Shown: piece after piece, positions 17,107-25,340 of the stretch
Layout: every line of letters starts with the position of its first letter
How positions within the stretch are numbered: position 1 is the stretch's first letter
NCBI GenBank assembly: GCA_028823345.1
Contig: JAPKBR010000038.1
Coordinates: 1 to 33,005 of the forward strand
Direction of reading: 5' to 3'
DNA: 33,005 nucleotides
DNA from: Planctomycetota bacterium
GTDB lineage: Bacteria > Planctomycetota > UBA1135 > GCA-002686595
The notes under the pieces: generated by a model
Seen by the model: the letters and a program-made list of their open reading frames with translations, nothing else
What the model was told of the DNA's origin: nothing
Database searches by the model: none
Translations under genes and position numbers: made by a program

Positions 17107-18698
17107 GATTGGTGGCGCTTACTGCGACGCACGATGTGATCGGCGCTGTGGTTGAAGAGATGCTCGGTGAGTGTGTTACGGCCACCCCAGATTGGCAATC
17201 GGCGGCCAACGAGGGTCATCCCATCGTAGAGCAAGAACTGGGCGGGTAAGTTTCGGGCTCCGTGACCGGTCCAGGTAATTTGGGCGGGATAGGCTAAATT
17301 ACCGAGAACCGGCAGAACTCCGACCCCCAGGGCGACCCAAGGTGGATTGCCACCCCTGGAGATTTCCTGAATGGTGCGCAAGCCGGTGTAGAGGCTGCGC
17401 GAGAGAGATCCGCCGGCAAGGATAACCAGCGCGACGGTGGCTTCGTCCACGGTGCCGAACATCAAGAGAATGGGAAAGACGATCCATTCGGTCGCCTTGA
17501 CCAGAGGCTTCATGCTCAGGTGCACCGCAAAATCCGAGAGCCATGCAGAGGAGTCTTCAGCATGGACCGCGTCCCTGATTTCGGACGCATGGGCGGGGGA
17601 TAGACTGCCGCGTGAAGTCCACTGATCAATGCGTATGAGAATCGCGGCGCGGGCCACTTGCTCTCGGCGCTGTTGCGAGAACATGAAGCTCCAGGCTTGG
17701 GCGGGGATCACGTGCCAGGGAACTTGTCCCATTTGGTCGGTGAGGGTCTTGCAAAGGTGCAGGGTGCGCGTGGCGAGTCCCCGGATGCCCCGCAGGGTTT
17801 CTCTTAACCACCAACGGGTTGGGGAACGTCGATAGTGCGTGGCTTCAGTTGAACTTAGTCGACCTTTGGCTGCTTGGCTGGCAATCGACCTGTCAAGGCG
17901 TGACTGTTGCCAAAACTGTTGGCCAGAAACCTCTAGGGCAGCGCAATCGGACAGGAGGCGTTCGGTCGTGCCCGCACCTCTTCCCGCGTCCAACCTCGCC
18001 TGGTTGCGAGTCAACCAAGCAGTTAGGCGGGTGGTGTCTGTGTGGTCAAAAAGCGGCGCCCGGTGCTTGACGGAGAGCGGTAAGTAAACGCGCAGCAAAG
18101 CCCCGGGTTGTGCGGGGAAGAGCGCGGGAACCCCCGACTCTAGATCGATCCAATACCACTGTTTGCCTCCCTGGACATCCTCGCGAAGAATGAAGTTAGC
18201 GAAAGCCACGGGATTGCCGAGTCCTGCTTGCCAGAGCATTCCATCGAAGCCCGTTTCTCGCAGCAGTTCTTGCAGCTTGGGGAGTAGCTGCAGCCGGAGT
18301 TCGTCCGTGTCCTTGCTGCCTTCTTGGTGGAGTGGGTGGTGGAGGGCCGGATACGAACCATCGATGTACTCGGTGTCGAGGGTCATGGCCGCGCGCTTTT
18401 CGTCCCAGCCATGCCCGAGGGCCCGGGCCACCTGCATGCTGTCATTGAATGCAAGGGGCACAAGCTCTGCCAGAATGCGCCGACGCAAAAAAGCTCCGCG
18501 AATCGCGTGCTCGCTCCAGGCATAGGGATTCGCTGCACCCAAGAACGCGTACTGCACCAGGCGCGTGAGGGTCCCCGAGTCAAAAACCTTACGCGCGATT
18601 TTGGGACCCTTCGGTGGCTCGAGCAAATAGACAACACCGGAGCGGCCCCGACCGATGCAGGGGGCTTGCCCGCTGAGGGTGGCCGCGGGGAGAGCCAT
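17103..18698 (-). CDS. Kinase-fold membrane protein, possible pseudokinase
   Basis: The product is 531 aa from the ATG at 18698; a TTG at 18746 gives 547 aa. Near the start is a glycine-rich loop GRGRSGVVY (16-24), then a lysine in IARKVF (K37), a hinge-like TEYIDGSYP (109-117) and a catalytic-loop-like GLGNPVAFANFIL with Asn168. WYWIDLESG follows, with D185 in the DFG position. This order matches the protein-kinase/ABC1/APH fold. The catalytic Asp expected five residues before Asn168 is replaced (Pro163, preceded by Asn162), so activity is doubtful. The second half is helical, with hydrophobic stretches near 418-435 and 468-490 that look membrane-associated. I do not recognise the family. 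The gene is first in an ATGA-coupled cluster with the lipoprotein hydrolase and MORN genes, 104 bp after nrdB. Confidence 0.65.
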   Translation of the reverse strand: MALPAATLSGQAPCIGRGRSGVVYLLEPPKGPKIARKVFDSGTLTRLVQYAFLGAANPYAWSEHAIRGAFLRRRILAELVPLAFNDSMQVARALGHGWDEKRAAMTLDTEYIDGSYPALHHPLHQEGSKDTDELRLQLLPKLQELLRETGFDGMLWQAGLGNPVAFANFILREDVQGGKQWYWIDLESGVPALFPAQPGALLRVYLPLSVKHRAPLFDHTDTTRLTAWLTRNQARLDAGRGAGTTERLLSDCAALEVSGQQFWQQSRLDRSIASQAAKGRLSSTEATHYRRSPTRWWLRETLRGIRGLATRTLHLCKTLTDQMGQVPWHVIPAQAWSFMFSQQRREQVARAAILIRIDQWTSRGSLSPAHASEIRDAVHAEDSSAWLSDFAVHLSMKPLVKATEWIVFPILLMFGTVDEATVALVILAGGSLSRSLYTGLRTIQEISRGGNPPWVALGVGVLPVLGNLAYPAQITWTGHGARNLPAQFLLYDGMTLVGRRLPIWGGRNTLTEHLFNHSADHIVRRSKRHQS

Positions 18699-18850
18699 AG
18701 GGGCTGCTTGGTTGGGCCTCACTCGCGTTTCCACTTCAGGAGCCAAGGGTCGTTGGTCTTTTCCTGGGCCGTGGTACCAAACAAAGACAATGCGCAGCAG
18801 GGAAGGGCTTGCATGGGCCCTAACCTACTCGATTATCGCCATGGGCAGCC

Positions 18851-19858
18851 CTAGAAGTCTTCGCCGAAGGACACTTCCCCAGCGACCGCCACCTGGTAGG
18901 CGGATACCTTGCGCTCGAAGAAGTTCGAGAGTTCCTGCACATCCTGCAGCTCCATGAAATCGAAGGGGTTTTTCGACCCATACCGCTCTTCGAGACCGAG
19001 GTTCTTGAGGCGCTGGTCGGCAACGAACTCTAGATAGGAGCGCATATCCTTGAGGGAAAGCCCCGGGACTCCGTTGGCCAAGAGGTCTTCGGCAAACAGC
19101 ATCTCGCACTCCACTGCCTCCTCGAGCATGGCGACGATTTTGGTTTCCATCTCGTCATTCCAAAGGTCCGGGTATTCTCGGCGGGTCTGCTCAACGACCT
19201 CGAAGGCAAAGGACATGTGGCAACTTTCGTCACGGAAGACCCAGTTGGTTCCGGCGGCGAGGCCGTTCAAGAGGCCCTTGGATCGCAGGAAGTAGACGTA
19301 GGCGAATGCGGCAAAGAAGAACAATCCCTCGATGCAGCATGCGAAGCACACCAGGTTCAGCATGAACTGCTGGCGCTTCTCTGGGGTGTCCGTGGCATCT
19401 AGTTCTGCCACTGAATCGATCCACTTGAAGCAGAAGTCAGCCTTAGATTTGATCGATGGGATCTTGTTGATCGCATCGAATGCCTCTTCCCGTTCCTTGT
19501 GGTCGGGAATGTAAGTGTCGAGCAGGGTTAGGTAAAACTGGACATGCAGGGCTTCTTCGTAAAGCTGCCGGGACAGGTACATGCGCGCTTCCGGGGAGTT
19601 GATGTGCTTGTAAAGGGACAGCACCAAGTTGTTGGAAACGATCGAATCCCCTGTGGCAAAAAATGCCACCAGGCGGTGAATCAGGTGACGTTCGGCCGGC
19701 AAGAGGCGCTTGTCCAGGTCCACCACATCCGTAGAAAAGTCCACCTCTTCAACGGTCCAAGTGTTCTTGATCGCATCCCGATACATGTCATAGAAGATCG
19801 GGTACTTCATGGGACGCAAAGTGAGAGCGAAGCCTGGATCTAGGATCTTGCTGGTCAT
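18851..19858 (-). CDS. nrdB: Ribonucleoside-diphosphate reductase beta subunit, class I
   Basis: This 335-aa radical-generating subunit pairs with NrdA to reduce ribonucleotides to deoxyribonucleotides. The di-metal ligands are all visible: D71 (TGDSI), E102 and H105 (EEALH), E177 (CCIEGLF), and E211 with H214 (RDESCH). A tyrosine at 109 sits four residues after H105, where the radical tyrosine lies in E. coli NrdB, so a tyrosyl-radical enzyme is likely. The tail ends in VSFGEDF, the acidic-aromatic type that docks into NrdA. The ATG at 19858 is chosen because conserved sequence begins there; the 74 codons open upstream overlap the nrdA gene and look like noise. Only 40 bp separate it from nrdA, so the two form an operon. 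Confidence 0.98.
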   Translation of the reverse strand: MTSKILDPGFALTLRPMKYPIFYDMYRDAIKNTWTVEEVDFSTDVVDLDKRLLPAERHLIHRLVAFFATGDSIVSNNLVLSLYKHINSPEARMYLSRQLYEEALHVQFYLTLLDTYIPDHKEREEAFDAINKIPSIKSKADFCFKWIDSVAELDATDTPEKRQQFMLNLVCFACCIEGLFFFAAFAYVYFLRSKGLLNGLAAGTNWVFRDESCHMSFAFEVVEQTRREYPDLWNDEMETKIVAMLEEAVECEMLFAEDLLANGVPGLSLKDMRSYLEFVADQRLKNLGLEERYGSKNPFDFMELQDVQELSNFFERKVSAYQVAVAGEVSFGEDF

Positions 19859-19898
19859 GGATTCAATTGGGTGCGGTGTTGGACGGGACGAAACAGAT

Positions 19899-22316
19899 CT
19901 ACTGGCAAGAATCGCAGCTCTCGGGGTTCTCCAGGGAGCATGCCACCGCGTCGCTATCACTGCCGGCGCCATTAGTCTTGGCGCCTGAAAGTTCCTCGGT
20001 GGTAGTTTGACGGATGCGCGTGGCCGGTCGTGAGCGCATGTAGTAGGTGGTCTTGAGCCCCTTGCGCCAAGCGTAGGCATACATGGAAGACAACTTACCG
20101 ATGGTTGGGGACGCCATGAACAAGTTCAGGGACTGGCTCTGGTCGATGTACGGGCCACGGGCTGCGGCCAAGTCGATCAAGGCCTTTTGGGGCAATTCCC
20201 AGGCCGTGCGATAGAGGGCACGTAACTCTTCGGGCAACTCGTCGAACTCGGCGATCGAGCCTTCGGCCTGCTTGATTCGCGCGCGCATGGACTCGTTCCA
20301 CAGGCCGCCCTTCTTCAGGTCATCCACCAAGTAGTTATTGACCTGGACGAAGTCACCGGAAAGCGTCTCACGTTTGAAGAGGTTCGAGACCTGGGGCTCG
20401 ATGCACTCATAGCATCCGGCAATGGATGCAATCGTCGCTGTGGGTGCAATTGCGACGATCAGAGAGTTACGCAAGCCGTGCTCGGCCACTTCTTTCCTGA
20501 CGACTTCCCACTCCTCCTTAAGGGTCGGTTCGATGCCCCACAGGTCGAACTGCAAGTCGCCTTTGGACACACGGGTATCTGCATAGGCCTTGTGGGGTCC
20601 CGCTTTCTTGGCCAACTCGCAGGATGTGCGCACGGCGACCAGGTAGATGCGCTCTTGAATCAGGGTGGAGAGGGTTAGGGCCTCCTCCGAATCAAAGGGC
20701 AGGCGCATTTGGAAGAAAACATCCTGCAAGCCCATGCAGCCGAGCCCCACCGGACGCCAACGGTCGTTGGAAGTAGAGGCTTCCGGGGTGGGATAGAAGT
20801 TGATGTCGATCACCCGGTCGAGGTACTGCACGGCGGTGCGTACGATCTTGTCCAGGCCATCAAAGTCGAAGCTGGGTTTGCCGTCCCGATTCAATACCAG
20901 CTTGCTCAAGTTGACTGACCCGAGGTTGCAGACCGCGGTCTCCTCTTGCTTGGTGACCTCAATGATCTCCGTGCACAAGTTGGAAAGGTGCACCACGTTG
21001 CTGTTGTTCCCGGTTTGGTTGCACTTCAGGTTGCTCGCATCCTTGAACGTCATCCAGCCGTTGCCGGTCTGGGCTAAGGTGCGCATCATGCGTCCGTACA
21101 GATTGCGGGCCTTGACTGTGCGTTTGGCCAAGCCGTCCTTTTCCGCTTGCTCGTAGATTTTGCGGAAATCCTCTCCGAAGGTGTCGGTTAGCTCTGGAAG
21201 ATCTTTTGGATCGAAGAGGGACCATTCCTCGTCAGCTTCGACCCGTTCCATAAAGATGTCGGGCACCCAGTTGGCCAGGTTCAAGTGGTGGGTGCGCCGG
21301 GCCTCGTCCCCCGTGTTGTCACGCAGCTCGAGGAACTCCTCGATGTCTGCGTGCCACGTCTCAAGGTAAACACAGGCAGCGCCTTTGCGTCGGCCACCCT
21401 GATTGACCGCGGCAACCGATGAATCCAGGGTCTTCAGCCAGGGAACAATTCCGTTGGATTCGCCGTTTGTGCCGCGGATGAGTGAGCCGCGGCTGCGCAC
21501 CCGTGACCAGGAAACTCCGATTCCGCCCGCGTACTTCGACAACTGGGCGATGTCCTGGTAGCGATCGTAGATAGCATCCAAGTCGTCTGCCGGGGAATCG
21601 AGCAGGTAGCAGGAACTGAGTTGGGAGTGGCGCGTGCCCGAGTTAAACAGGGTCGGGGAAGAAGGCAGGTAGCTGAGAGACGAAATCAAGGCGTAGAAAT
21701 CCCGAACATCGCCGGGAGTCTCGGCCAAGCCGCAAGCCACGCGCATGAAGAAGTACTGGGGAGTCTCCAGTACCGTGCGGGCCTTGGGGTCCTTGAGTAG
21801 ATAACGGTCGTACACCGTGCGCAGGCCGAAGTACCCGAACAGTTGATCCCGTTCTGGCTGAACGATGCTGTTCAACTTGCGTGCGTTGGTCATCACGAAA
21901 TCAAACGTCTTGTCTTGGATCAGGCCCGCCTCGTGAGCCTTTTCGATGGACTGACTGAAAGAGAAGATGTTCTGGTTCTGGACTTCCTTCTCGATGTAGG
22001 TCCCCAGAAGCCGCGCGGCGAGAAACCGGTATTGAGGCTCTTCGGCGATCAGCGCCGCTGCCGTGTGGATCGAGAGACGATCAAGTTCTTCTGTGGAGGC
22101 TTGGTCATAGAGCCCACTGATGGTCCGCGTGGCGATGCGCATGGGGTCCACGGCACTGAGTCCATCCGAGCAACGTTCGAGGGCGCGAACGATCTTGTTC
22201 AGATCTACGGGCTCGAAGGTGCCATTTCGTTTGCGAACTCGCATGCCGGTGCCGGTCTCGGCGGTGGGCTGTGAGGTTACGGTCGCGGTGGCGGTGCTAG
22301 TGGCGGGGCTCGTCAT
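19899..22316 (-). CDS. nrdA: Ribonucleoside-diphosphate reductase alpha subunit, class I
   Basis: This is the catalytic subunit of class I ribonucleotide reductase. From the ATG at 22316 it has 805 aa; AGGAG lies 12 bases upstream. An ATG at 22367 and a TTG at 22379 are alternatives. A Thr/Ala-rich lead is followed by one ATP-cone (about 25-115, starting MRVRKRNGTFEP), the allosteric on/off domain. The active site shows C236 (SSCYLL), the NLCTE motif with N446, C448 and E450, and C463 (AVCNLGSVN). The paired tyrosines of KTTYYMRS complete the radical path. The tail has the redox cysteines CDSC (801-804), the relay to thioredoxin or glutaredoxin. The gene is transcribed from a promoter framed by two NrdR boxes, so repression by NrdR is expected. 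nrdR itself is not in the window. Confidence 0.98.
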   Translation of the reverse strand: MTSPATSTATATVTSQPTAETGTGMRVRKRNGTFEPVDLNKIVRALERCSDGLSAVDPMRIATRTISGLYDQASTEELDRLSIHTAAALIAEEPQYRFLAARLLGTYIEKEVQNQNIFSFSQSIEKAHEAGLIQDKTFDFVMTNARKLNSIVQPERDQLFGYFGLRTVYDRYLLKDPKARTVLETPQYFFMRVACGLAETPGDVRDFYALISSLSYLPSSPTLFNSGTRHSQLSSCYLLDSPADDLDAIYDRYQDIAQLSKYAGGIGVSWSRVRSRGSLIRGTNGESNGIVPWLKTLDSSVAAVNQGGRRKGAACVYLETWHADIEEFLELRDNTGDEARRTHHLNLANWVPDIFMERVEADEEWSLFDPKDLPELTDTFGEDFRKIYEQAEKDGLAKRTVKARNLYGRMMRTLAQTGNGWMTFKDASNLKCNQTGNNSNVVHLSNLCTEIIEVTKQEETAVCNLGSVNLSKLVLNRDGKPSFDFDGLDKIVRTAVQYLDRVIDINFYPTPEASTSNDRWRPVGLGCMGLQDVFFQMRLPFDSEEALTLSTLIQERIYLVAVRTSCELAKKAGPHKAYADTRVSKGDLQFDLWGIEPTLKEEWEVVRKEVAEHGLRNSLIVAIAPTATIASIAGCYECIEPQVSNLFKRETLSGDFVQVNNYLVDDLKKGGLWNESMRARIKQAEGSIAEFDELPEELRALYRTAWELPQKALIDLAAARGPYIDQSQSLNLFMASPTIGKLSSMYAYAWRKGLKTTYYMRSRPATRIRQTTTEELSGAKTNGAGSDSDAVACSLENPESCDSCQ

Positions 22317-22399
22317 GGGGATTAGGGGCTCCTGGGAGGCAGGGGATTGAAAAGCGGGGGGACGCATGGCGATGGCCAAGGGATCGCGTCCTGAAGGGG

Positions 22400-22415
22400 C
22401 TACTATATGGGGTGG
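22400..22415 (-). promoter_or_regulatory. NrdR box, promoter-proximal
   Basis: The 16-mer has one good half (CTATAT) and a weaker second half, 10 of 16 matches to the NrdR consensus acaCwAtATaTwGtgt. Its centre is 31 bp from that of the distal box, the three-turn spacing typical of NrdR tandem operators. It overlaps the predicted nrdA -10 element. Confidence 0.6.
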
Positions 22416-22429
22416 AGTTGCTGGGTCAA
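22402..22429 (-). promoter_or_regulatory. nrdAB promoter (-35 TTGACC, -10 TATAGT)
   Basis: On the minus strand TTGACC (22429-22424) and TATAGT (22407-22402) are 16 bp apart, a good housekeeping-sigma promoter. Transcription should begin near 22395, leaving a leader of about 80 nt to the ATG at 22316. The -10 lies within the proximal NrdR box, and the -35 directly abuts the distal box. Confidence 0.7.
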
Positions 22430-22430
22430 G

Positions 22431-22446
22431 CCACTACATCTAGTGG
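22431..22446 (-). promoter_or_regulatory. NrdR box, distal
   Basis: CCACTAGATGTAGTGG is a near-perfect palindrome. It matches the core CwAtATaTwG of the NrdR consensus except for two tolerated positions. NrdR is the ATP/dATP-sensing repressor of ribonucleotide reductase genes. This box sits just upstream of the -35 element. Confidence 0.8.
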
Positions 22447-22562
22447 TTTCAAAACGGATTCTGAGGCCCCTCCTGAGATCAAATCCAACCCTGTCTGACA
22501 AGGGCGGAAAAGGGTAAGCAGATAGGTCGTTGGTGTCCCCGGCCCTCAAATAGGCACGGAAT

Positions 22563-23021
22563 TCAGTCCCAACCGGGCATGGAAACGAGCCCCAGTTGCT
22601 TGCGAATTCTTGCCAGCTGACCCAGGTGCCAACCCATGTGACCTACGTGCCCGGCCAGGAGATCCCGGCGATTGGGTCCCCCCGCCCCCAGATCTCCTTC
22701 CAGATCTGCCGCCGGGTTTCCATCCAACTCCTCCTCAGACAACTCTCCGAGGGCCTTATCCAGACCCAGGCAGCGGTCCTCGAGGGCCTGAACTTGATCT
22801 AGCCAGGGCAGGGTTTCGAGGGGCGCCGTGTCTTCCACGGGCCGACTACCGCACACCAGGGATTGGACCTCTGACAAGCAATCAAAGAGGTGCTGGGTGA
22901 TCCAAGTTGCCGAGGGGTTCGGGGCTGAAAGCGCCTGATGATCATCGAGGCCAGCTAGGGCACCGATCAACAACTCACCGTGGCTGCGAAGCAAGTTGCG
23001 GAAGGCGGTCAGACTGTCCAT
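22563..23021 (-). CDS. DinB-fold protein, metal-dependent
   Basis: This 152-aa protein is placed in the DinB/YfiT four-helix-bundle superfamily. The length fits, and three His lie in the usual places: H44 (WITQHLFDCL), H128 and H132 (GHVGHMGWHLGQLARIRKQLG). These normally bind a divalent metal. Some members are thiol S-transferases for bacillithiol or mycothiol, and others have no known function; the sequence does not decide. The ATG at 23019-23021 is chosen over an open extension of 57 codons that overlaps the gene upstream. It begins 11 bases after the stop of the carboxypeptidase-regulatory-domain gene, so the two are probably co-transcribed. No SD is seen. Confidence 0.72.
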   Translation of the reverse strand: MDSLTAFRNLLRSHGELLIGALAGLDDHQALSAPNPSATWITQHLFDCLSEVQSLVCGSRPVEDTAPLETLPWLDQVQALEDRCLGLDKALGELSEEELDGNPAADLEGDLGAGGPNRRDLLAGHVGHMGWHLGQLARIRKQLGLVSMPGWD

Positions 23022-23032
23022 AGGTTTCGGCG

Positions 23033-25162
23033 CTAATGGTCTTGCTTCAAAAAGATGCGAGGCGGCACACGGTCCGGGAAGGACAGTTGCATGGGTAGCC
23101 CGCTCTTTGGTGACCCGAACCGGAGTTGGAGGGAATGGGCCGGGACCACCACTGTGCGCGAAGTTCCCGGTTGAAGGGTCGCGCGCATCCAAACTGCTCC
23201 CGCGCTAGTGAGCTCGCAATCCAAGGGTGCAACCGTTGGATTGTGGACCTGGGTGGTTTGTCCCTGACCCATGCGAACCGTGGCCGGGGGTGCTGACTCT
23301 TGACCAAGGTCCATCACGAGCGTTCCCGCCCGCCCCGTGGCGTCGAGGACCGCGAGGGCATGGCGGCCTTGGGCCAGGCCATCCAAGCTGAAGAACGCGC
23401 CGGTGATCACCAAGCGTTCGGGTGCCTTGTCTGGACTGTGCAACAAAACCTGGTGAGATCCCTTGGACAACTCGTTGCCCGGTGTCAGGAGGACTCCGTG
23501 CAATTGGGCGCCCCGCTGCACTCGGAGCTTCATCGGTTGGAGGGAGGTTGGACAGGGGGTCAGGGGCGACGAACCGTGGCTCCCCGACGCCGGAGTTTGG
23601 ATGTAGAGTTTCTGCCCTGTGGGGGCTTCGAAGGAAAAGCCTCCATTCGAGTCGCTGGTGCGCTGGGCGAGGATTCTGCCGCCTTCTTCAGTCAAGCACA
23701 CCGTGGCCTCGGCAACCGTCGCGCCCTGGTCATCCGTCACCTGCCCAGCGATCGCCCGCGCGGGGAGTGCTTGCAGGTCGAGCCGCACTTCCTGGGCATC
23801 CTTCGACACTTCAAACCAGCGGGTCATGGCCGCCCAGCCATGTCCGGGTTCGGGGCAGATCCACCAGGCTGCGTAGGGAATTCTTTCTATATGGAACGAT
23901 CCGTCCGCGGCGCTGATCAAGCGCCGCAGGGGGCGCGTTTCGGGGGCCAAATACACCGTTCCCTTGCGCGTGGCGGGCACCAGCCAAAGGGGAGTGTGGG
24001 CAAGGGCAGCCCCCGCGGAATCTCTCAAGACCCCACTAAGCCCCGCGGATCCCCCCAGGGGCACAAGGTCGAGGGCGATCGGGGTGTGCTCATCAAGCTC
24101 AATCTGCTCGGGAGCATCGGGCATCACCGGATTCCAAATCAAGTCCATGTTCACGCCCGTGGGCAGCCCATCTGCCTGAATCCAGCCGTTCTGGTCTGCG
24201 GTCCAGTGCCACTCGATGGGGATCTGGGGGACGTTGCCACCGAGAGCGCAGAGGGGCGCGCGTATGGTCAGTTCGCTGCCAGCAGTCGTTTGAATGCGAA
24301 GCCGTCCTCCAGGTCGCAAGTTTACCTGGGAGGGGTGGTTTCGCAAGCTGTGCCCCGGGCGCATCATCATGGCTTGGGGAGCCATACCATGCGCGCCGAT
24401 CAACAGCACTTGGGATGCGGTGATGTCCAGGATGGAGGCAAAGACATCTCCATCAATGGGGCTAAGAAACTGTGGGTTGGCCACGTTGATCTTGTCCCCA
24501 AGCCTTTCCAGATTGAAGGATAGAATCCACGGGTCCCTGTACGGTTCTTGTGCCGGAGGGCTCCCCAGTTTGACGTACCAGGGTTGTGGAGGACTGTGGT
24601 GACCTAAGAGTTGTAGCTGGCGCTTGGATCCGGCGCGTAGGTTGAGCACTTCCTCGGAGTGCAGTACACGTCCGGAATTGGCAGAGATGACCGTCACTCG
24701 CGCACGATCCATCGGCGGCAGGATCAACATACAGCGCCCCTCTTGATCTGTACGGGGTGCCAATACGAGGCTCCCTCGGTTAGCACTCACCAACTGTTGA
24801 GCTTGCTTTGGGCCTTCGCTTTCGAAGGGCGAGCAGGCCACGTGGGCACCAACGAGGGGCGCGCCCCTTGCGTCCAAAACCTCTACCTCAAGGGTCGTCT
24901 GGGTTGGGTCGGCGGTGAACCGCTCCGCCTTCTTGAAGCTGGGTGGGTTCTTAACCGGTTGTGAGGGTTGTGCTGAGACAACAGCTGAATTCTCGATCAG
25001 CTGCTCCTCAGGTCCCACCAACTCGACCCCCCAATGGGGTTCCTCTGCGGCCGACAGGGCAGCATAGGTTGTCTGGACTGGCGCACTAAGACGCACGATC
25101 GACAGCACAAGCGCGATGGGCACCAAAGTTGCGCAGAGAATTTTCCAAGGTGAAGCCCCCAT
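23033..25162 (-). CDS. Membrane-anchored protein with carboxypeptidase-regulatory-like domains
   Basis: The product is 709 aa from the ATG at 25162; an in-frame start at 25213 is possible but would overlap the divergent promoter region. One hydrophobic segment (8-23) acts as a signal anchor. The exported part contains several CarboxypepD_reg/Ig-like beta domains, at roughly 90-180 (LEVEVLDARGAPLVGAHV), 375-455 (LSGVLRDSAGAALAHTPLWL), 470-525 (IAGQVTDDQGATVAEATVCL) and 550-615. Each has the G-x-V-x-D-x-x-G-x-P/T start and the D-G-x-F-x-F/I turn. These are structural or ligand-binding domains of surface proteins, and no enzyme is seen. The gene is divergent from the TPR lipoprotein gene and followed by the DinB-fold gene. 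A 407-codon open frame opposite it is a shadow. Confidence 0.77.
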   Translation of the reverse strand: MGASPWKILCATLVPIALVLSIVRLSAPVQTTYAALSAAEEPHWGVELVGPEEQLIENSAVVSAQPSQPVKNPPSFKKAERFTADPTQTTLEVEVLDARGAPLVGAHVACSPFESEGPKQAQQLVSANRGSLVLAPRTDQEGRCMLILPPMDRARVTVISANSGRVLHSEEVLNLRAGSKRQLQLLGHHSPPQPWYVKLGSPPAQEPYRDPWILSFNLERLGDKINVANPQFLSPIDGDVFASILDITASQVLLIGAHGMAPQAMMMRPGHSLRNHPSQVNLRPGGRLRIQTTAGSELTIRAPLCALGGNVPQIPIEWHWTADQNGWIQADGLPTGVNMDLIWNPVMPDAPEQIELDEHTPIALDLVPLGGSAGLSGVLRDSAGAALAHTPLWLVPATRKGTVYLAPETRPLRRLISAADGSFHIERIPYAAWWICPEPGHGWAAMTRWFEVSKDAQEVRLDLQALPARAIAGQVTDDQGATVAEATVCLTEEGGRILAQRTSDSNGGFSFEAPTGQKLYIQTPASGSHGSSPLTPCPTSLQPMKLRVQRGAQLHGVLLTPGNELSKGSHQVLLHSPDKAPERLVITGAFFSLDGLAQGRHALAVLDATGRAGTLVMDLGQESAPPATVRMGQGQTTQVHNPTVAPLDCELTSAGAVWMRATLQPGTSRTVVVPAHSLQLRFGSPKSGLPMQLSFPDRVPPRIFLKQDH

Positions 25163-25237
25163 ATAAGGGGTGAGAATAGCGACCGCGGCCGGCGATCCGA
25201 AGAGCGAGCCCACGGGATCCGGGCCCCTCTGGAGCCA

Positions 25238-25253
25238 AGCAACTAGGGTTGCT
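25238..25253. other. Short perfect hairpin between divergent genes
   Basis: AGCAAC and GTTGCT form a perfect 6-bp stem with loop TAGG. It lies upstream of both the surface-protein gene (-) and the TPR-lipoprotein gene (+), and could be an operator. There is no other support. Confidence 0.3.
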
Positions 25254-25274
25254 CTTCATGAATCTCCACATTCC

Positions 25275-25303
25275 TTGCGGAGAGCCGCTGGAATGGGGAT
25301 AAT
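25275..25303 (+). promoter_or_regulatory. Candidate promoter of the TPR lipoprotein gene
   Basis: TTGCGG (25275-25280) and GATAAT (25298-25303) are 17 bp apart. The -10 matches the consensus at five of six bases and the -35 at three. Transcription would start near 25310, about 30 bases before the ATG. Confidence 0.4.
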
Positions 25304-25340
25304 GGGCGGTGGTCACCCTTCCCCCTGGAGCCGGGGGCCG

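Noticed and set aside
19859..20080. N-terminal extension of NrdB by 74 residues
   Set aside because: It overlaps the 3' end of nrdA in another frame. NrdB family sequence begins at the ATG at 19858.
23300..24523. 407-codon open frame on the plus strand
   Set aside because: It lies wholly opposite the surface-protein gene, whose frame has a signal anchor and repeated regulatory-type domains. The plus-strand product has no domain and odd composition.
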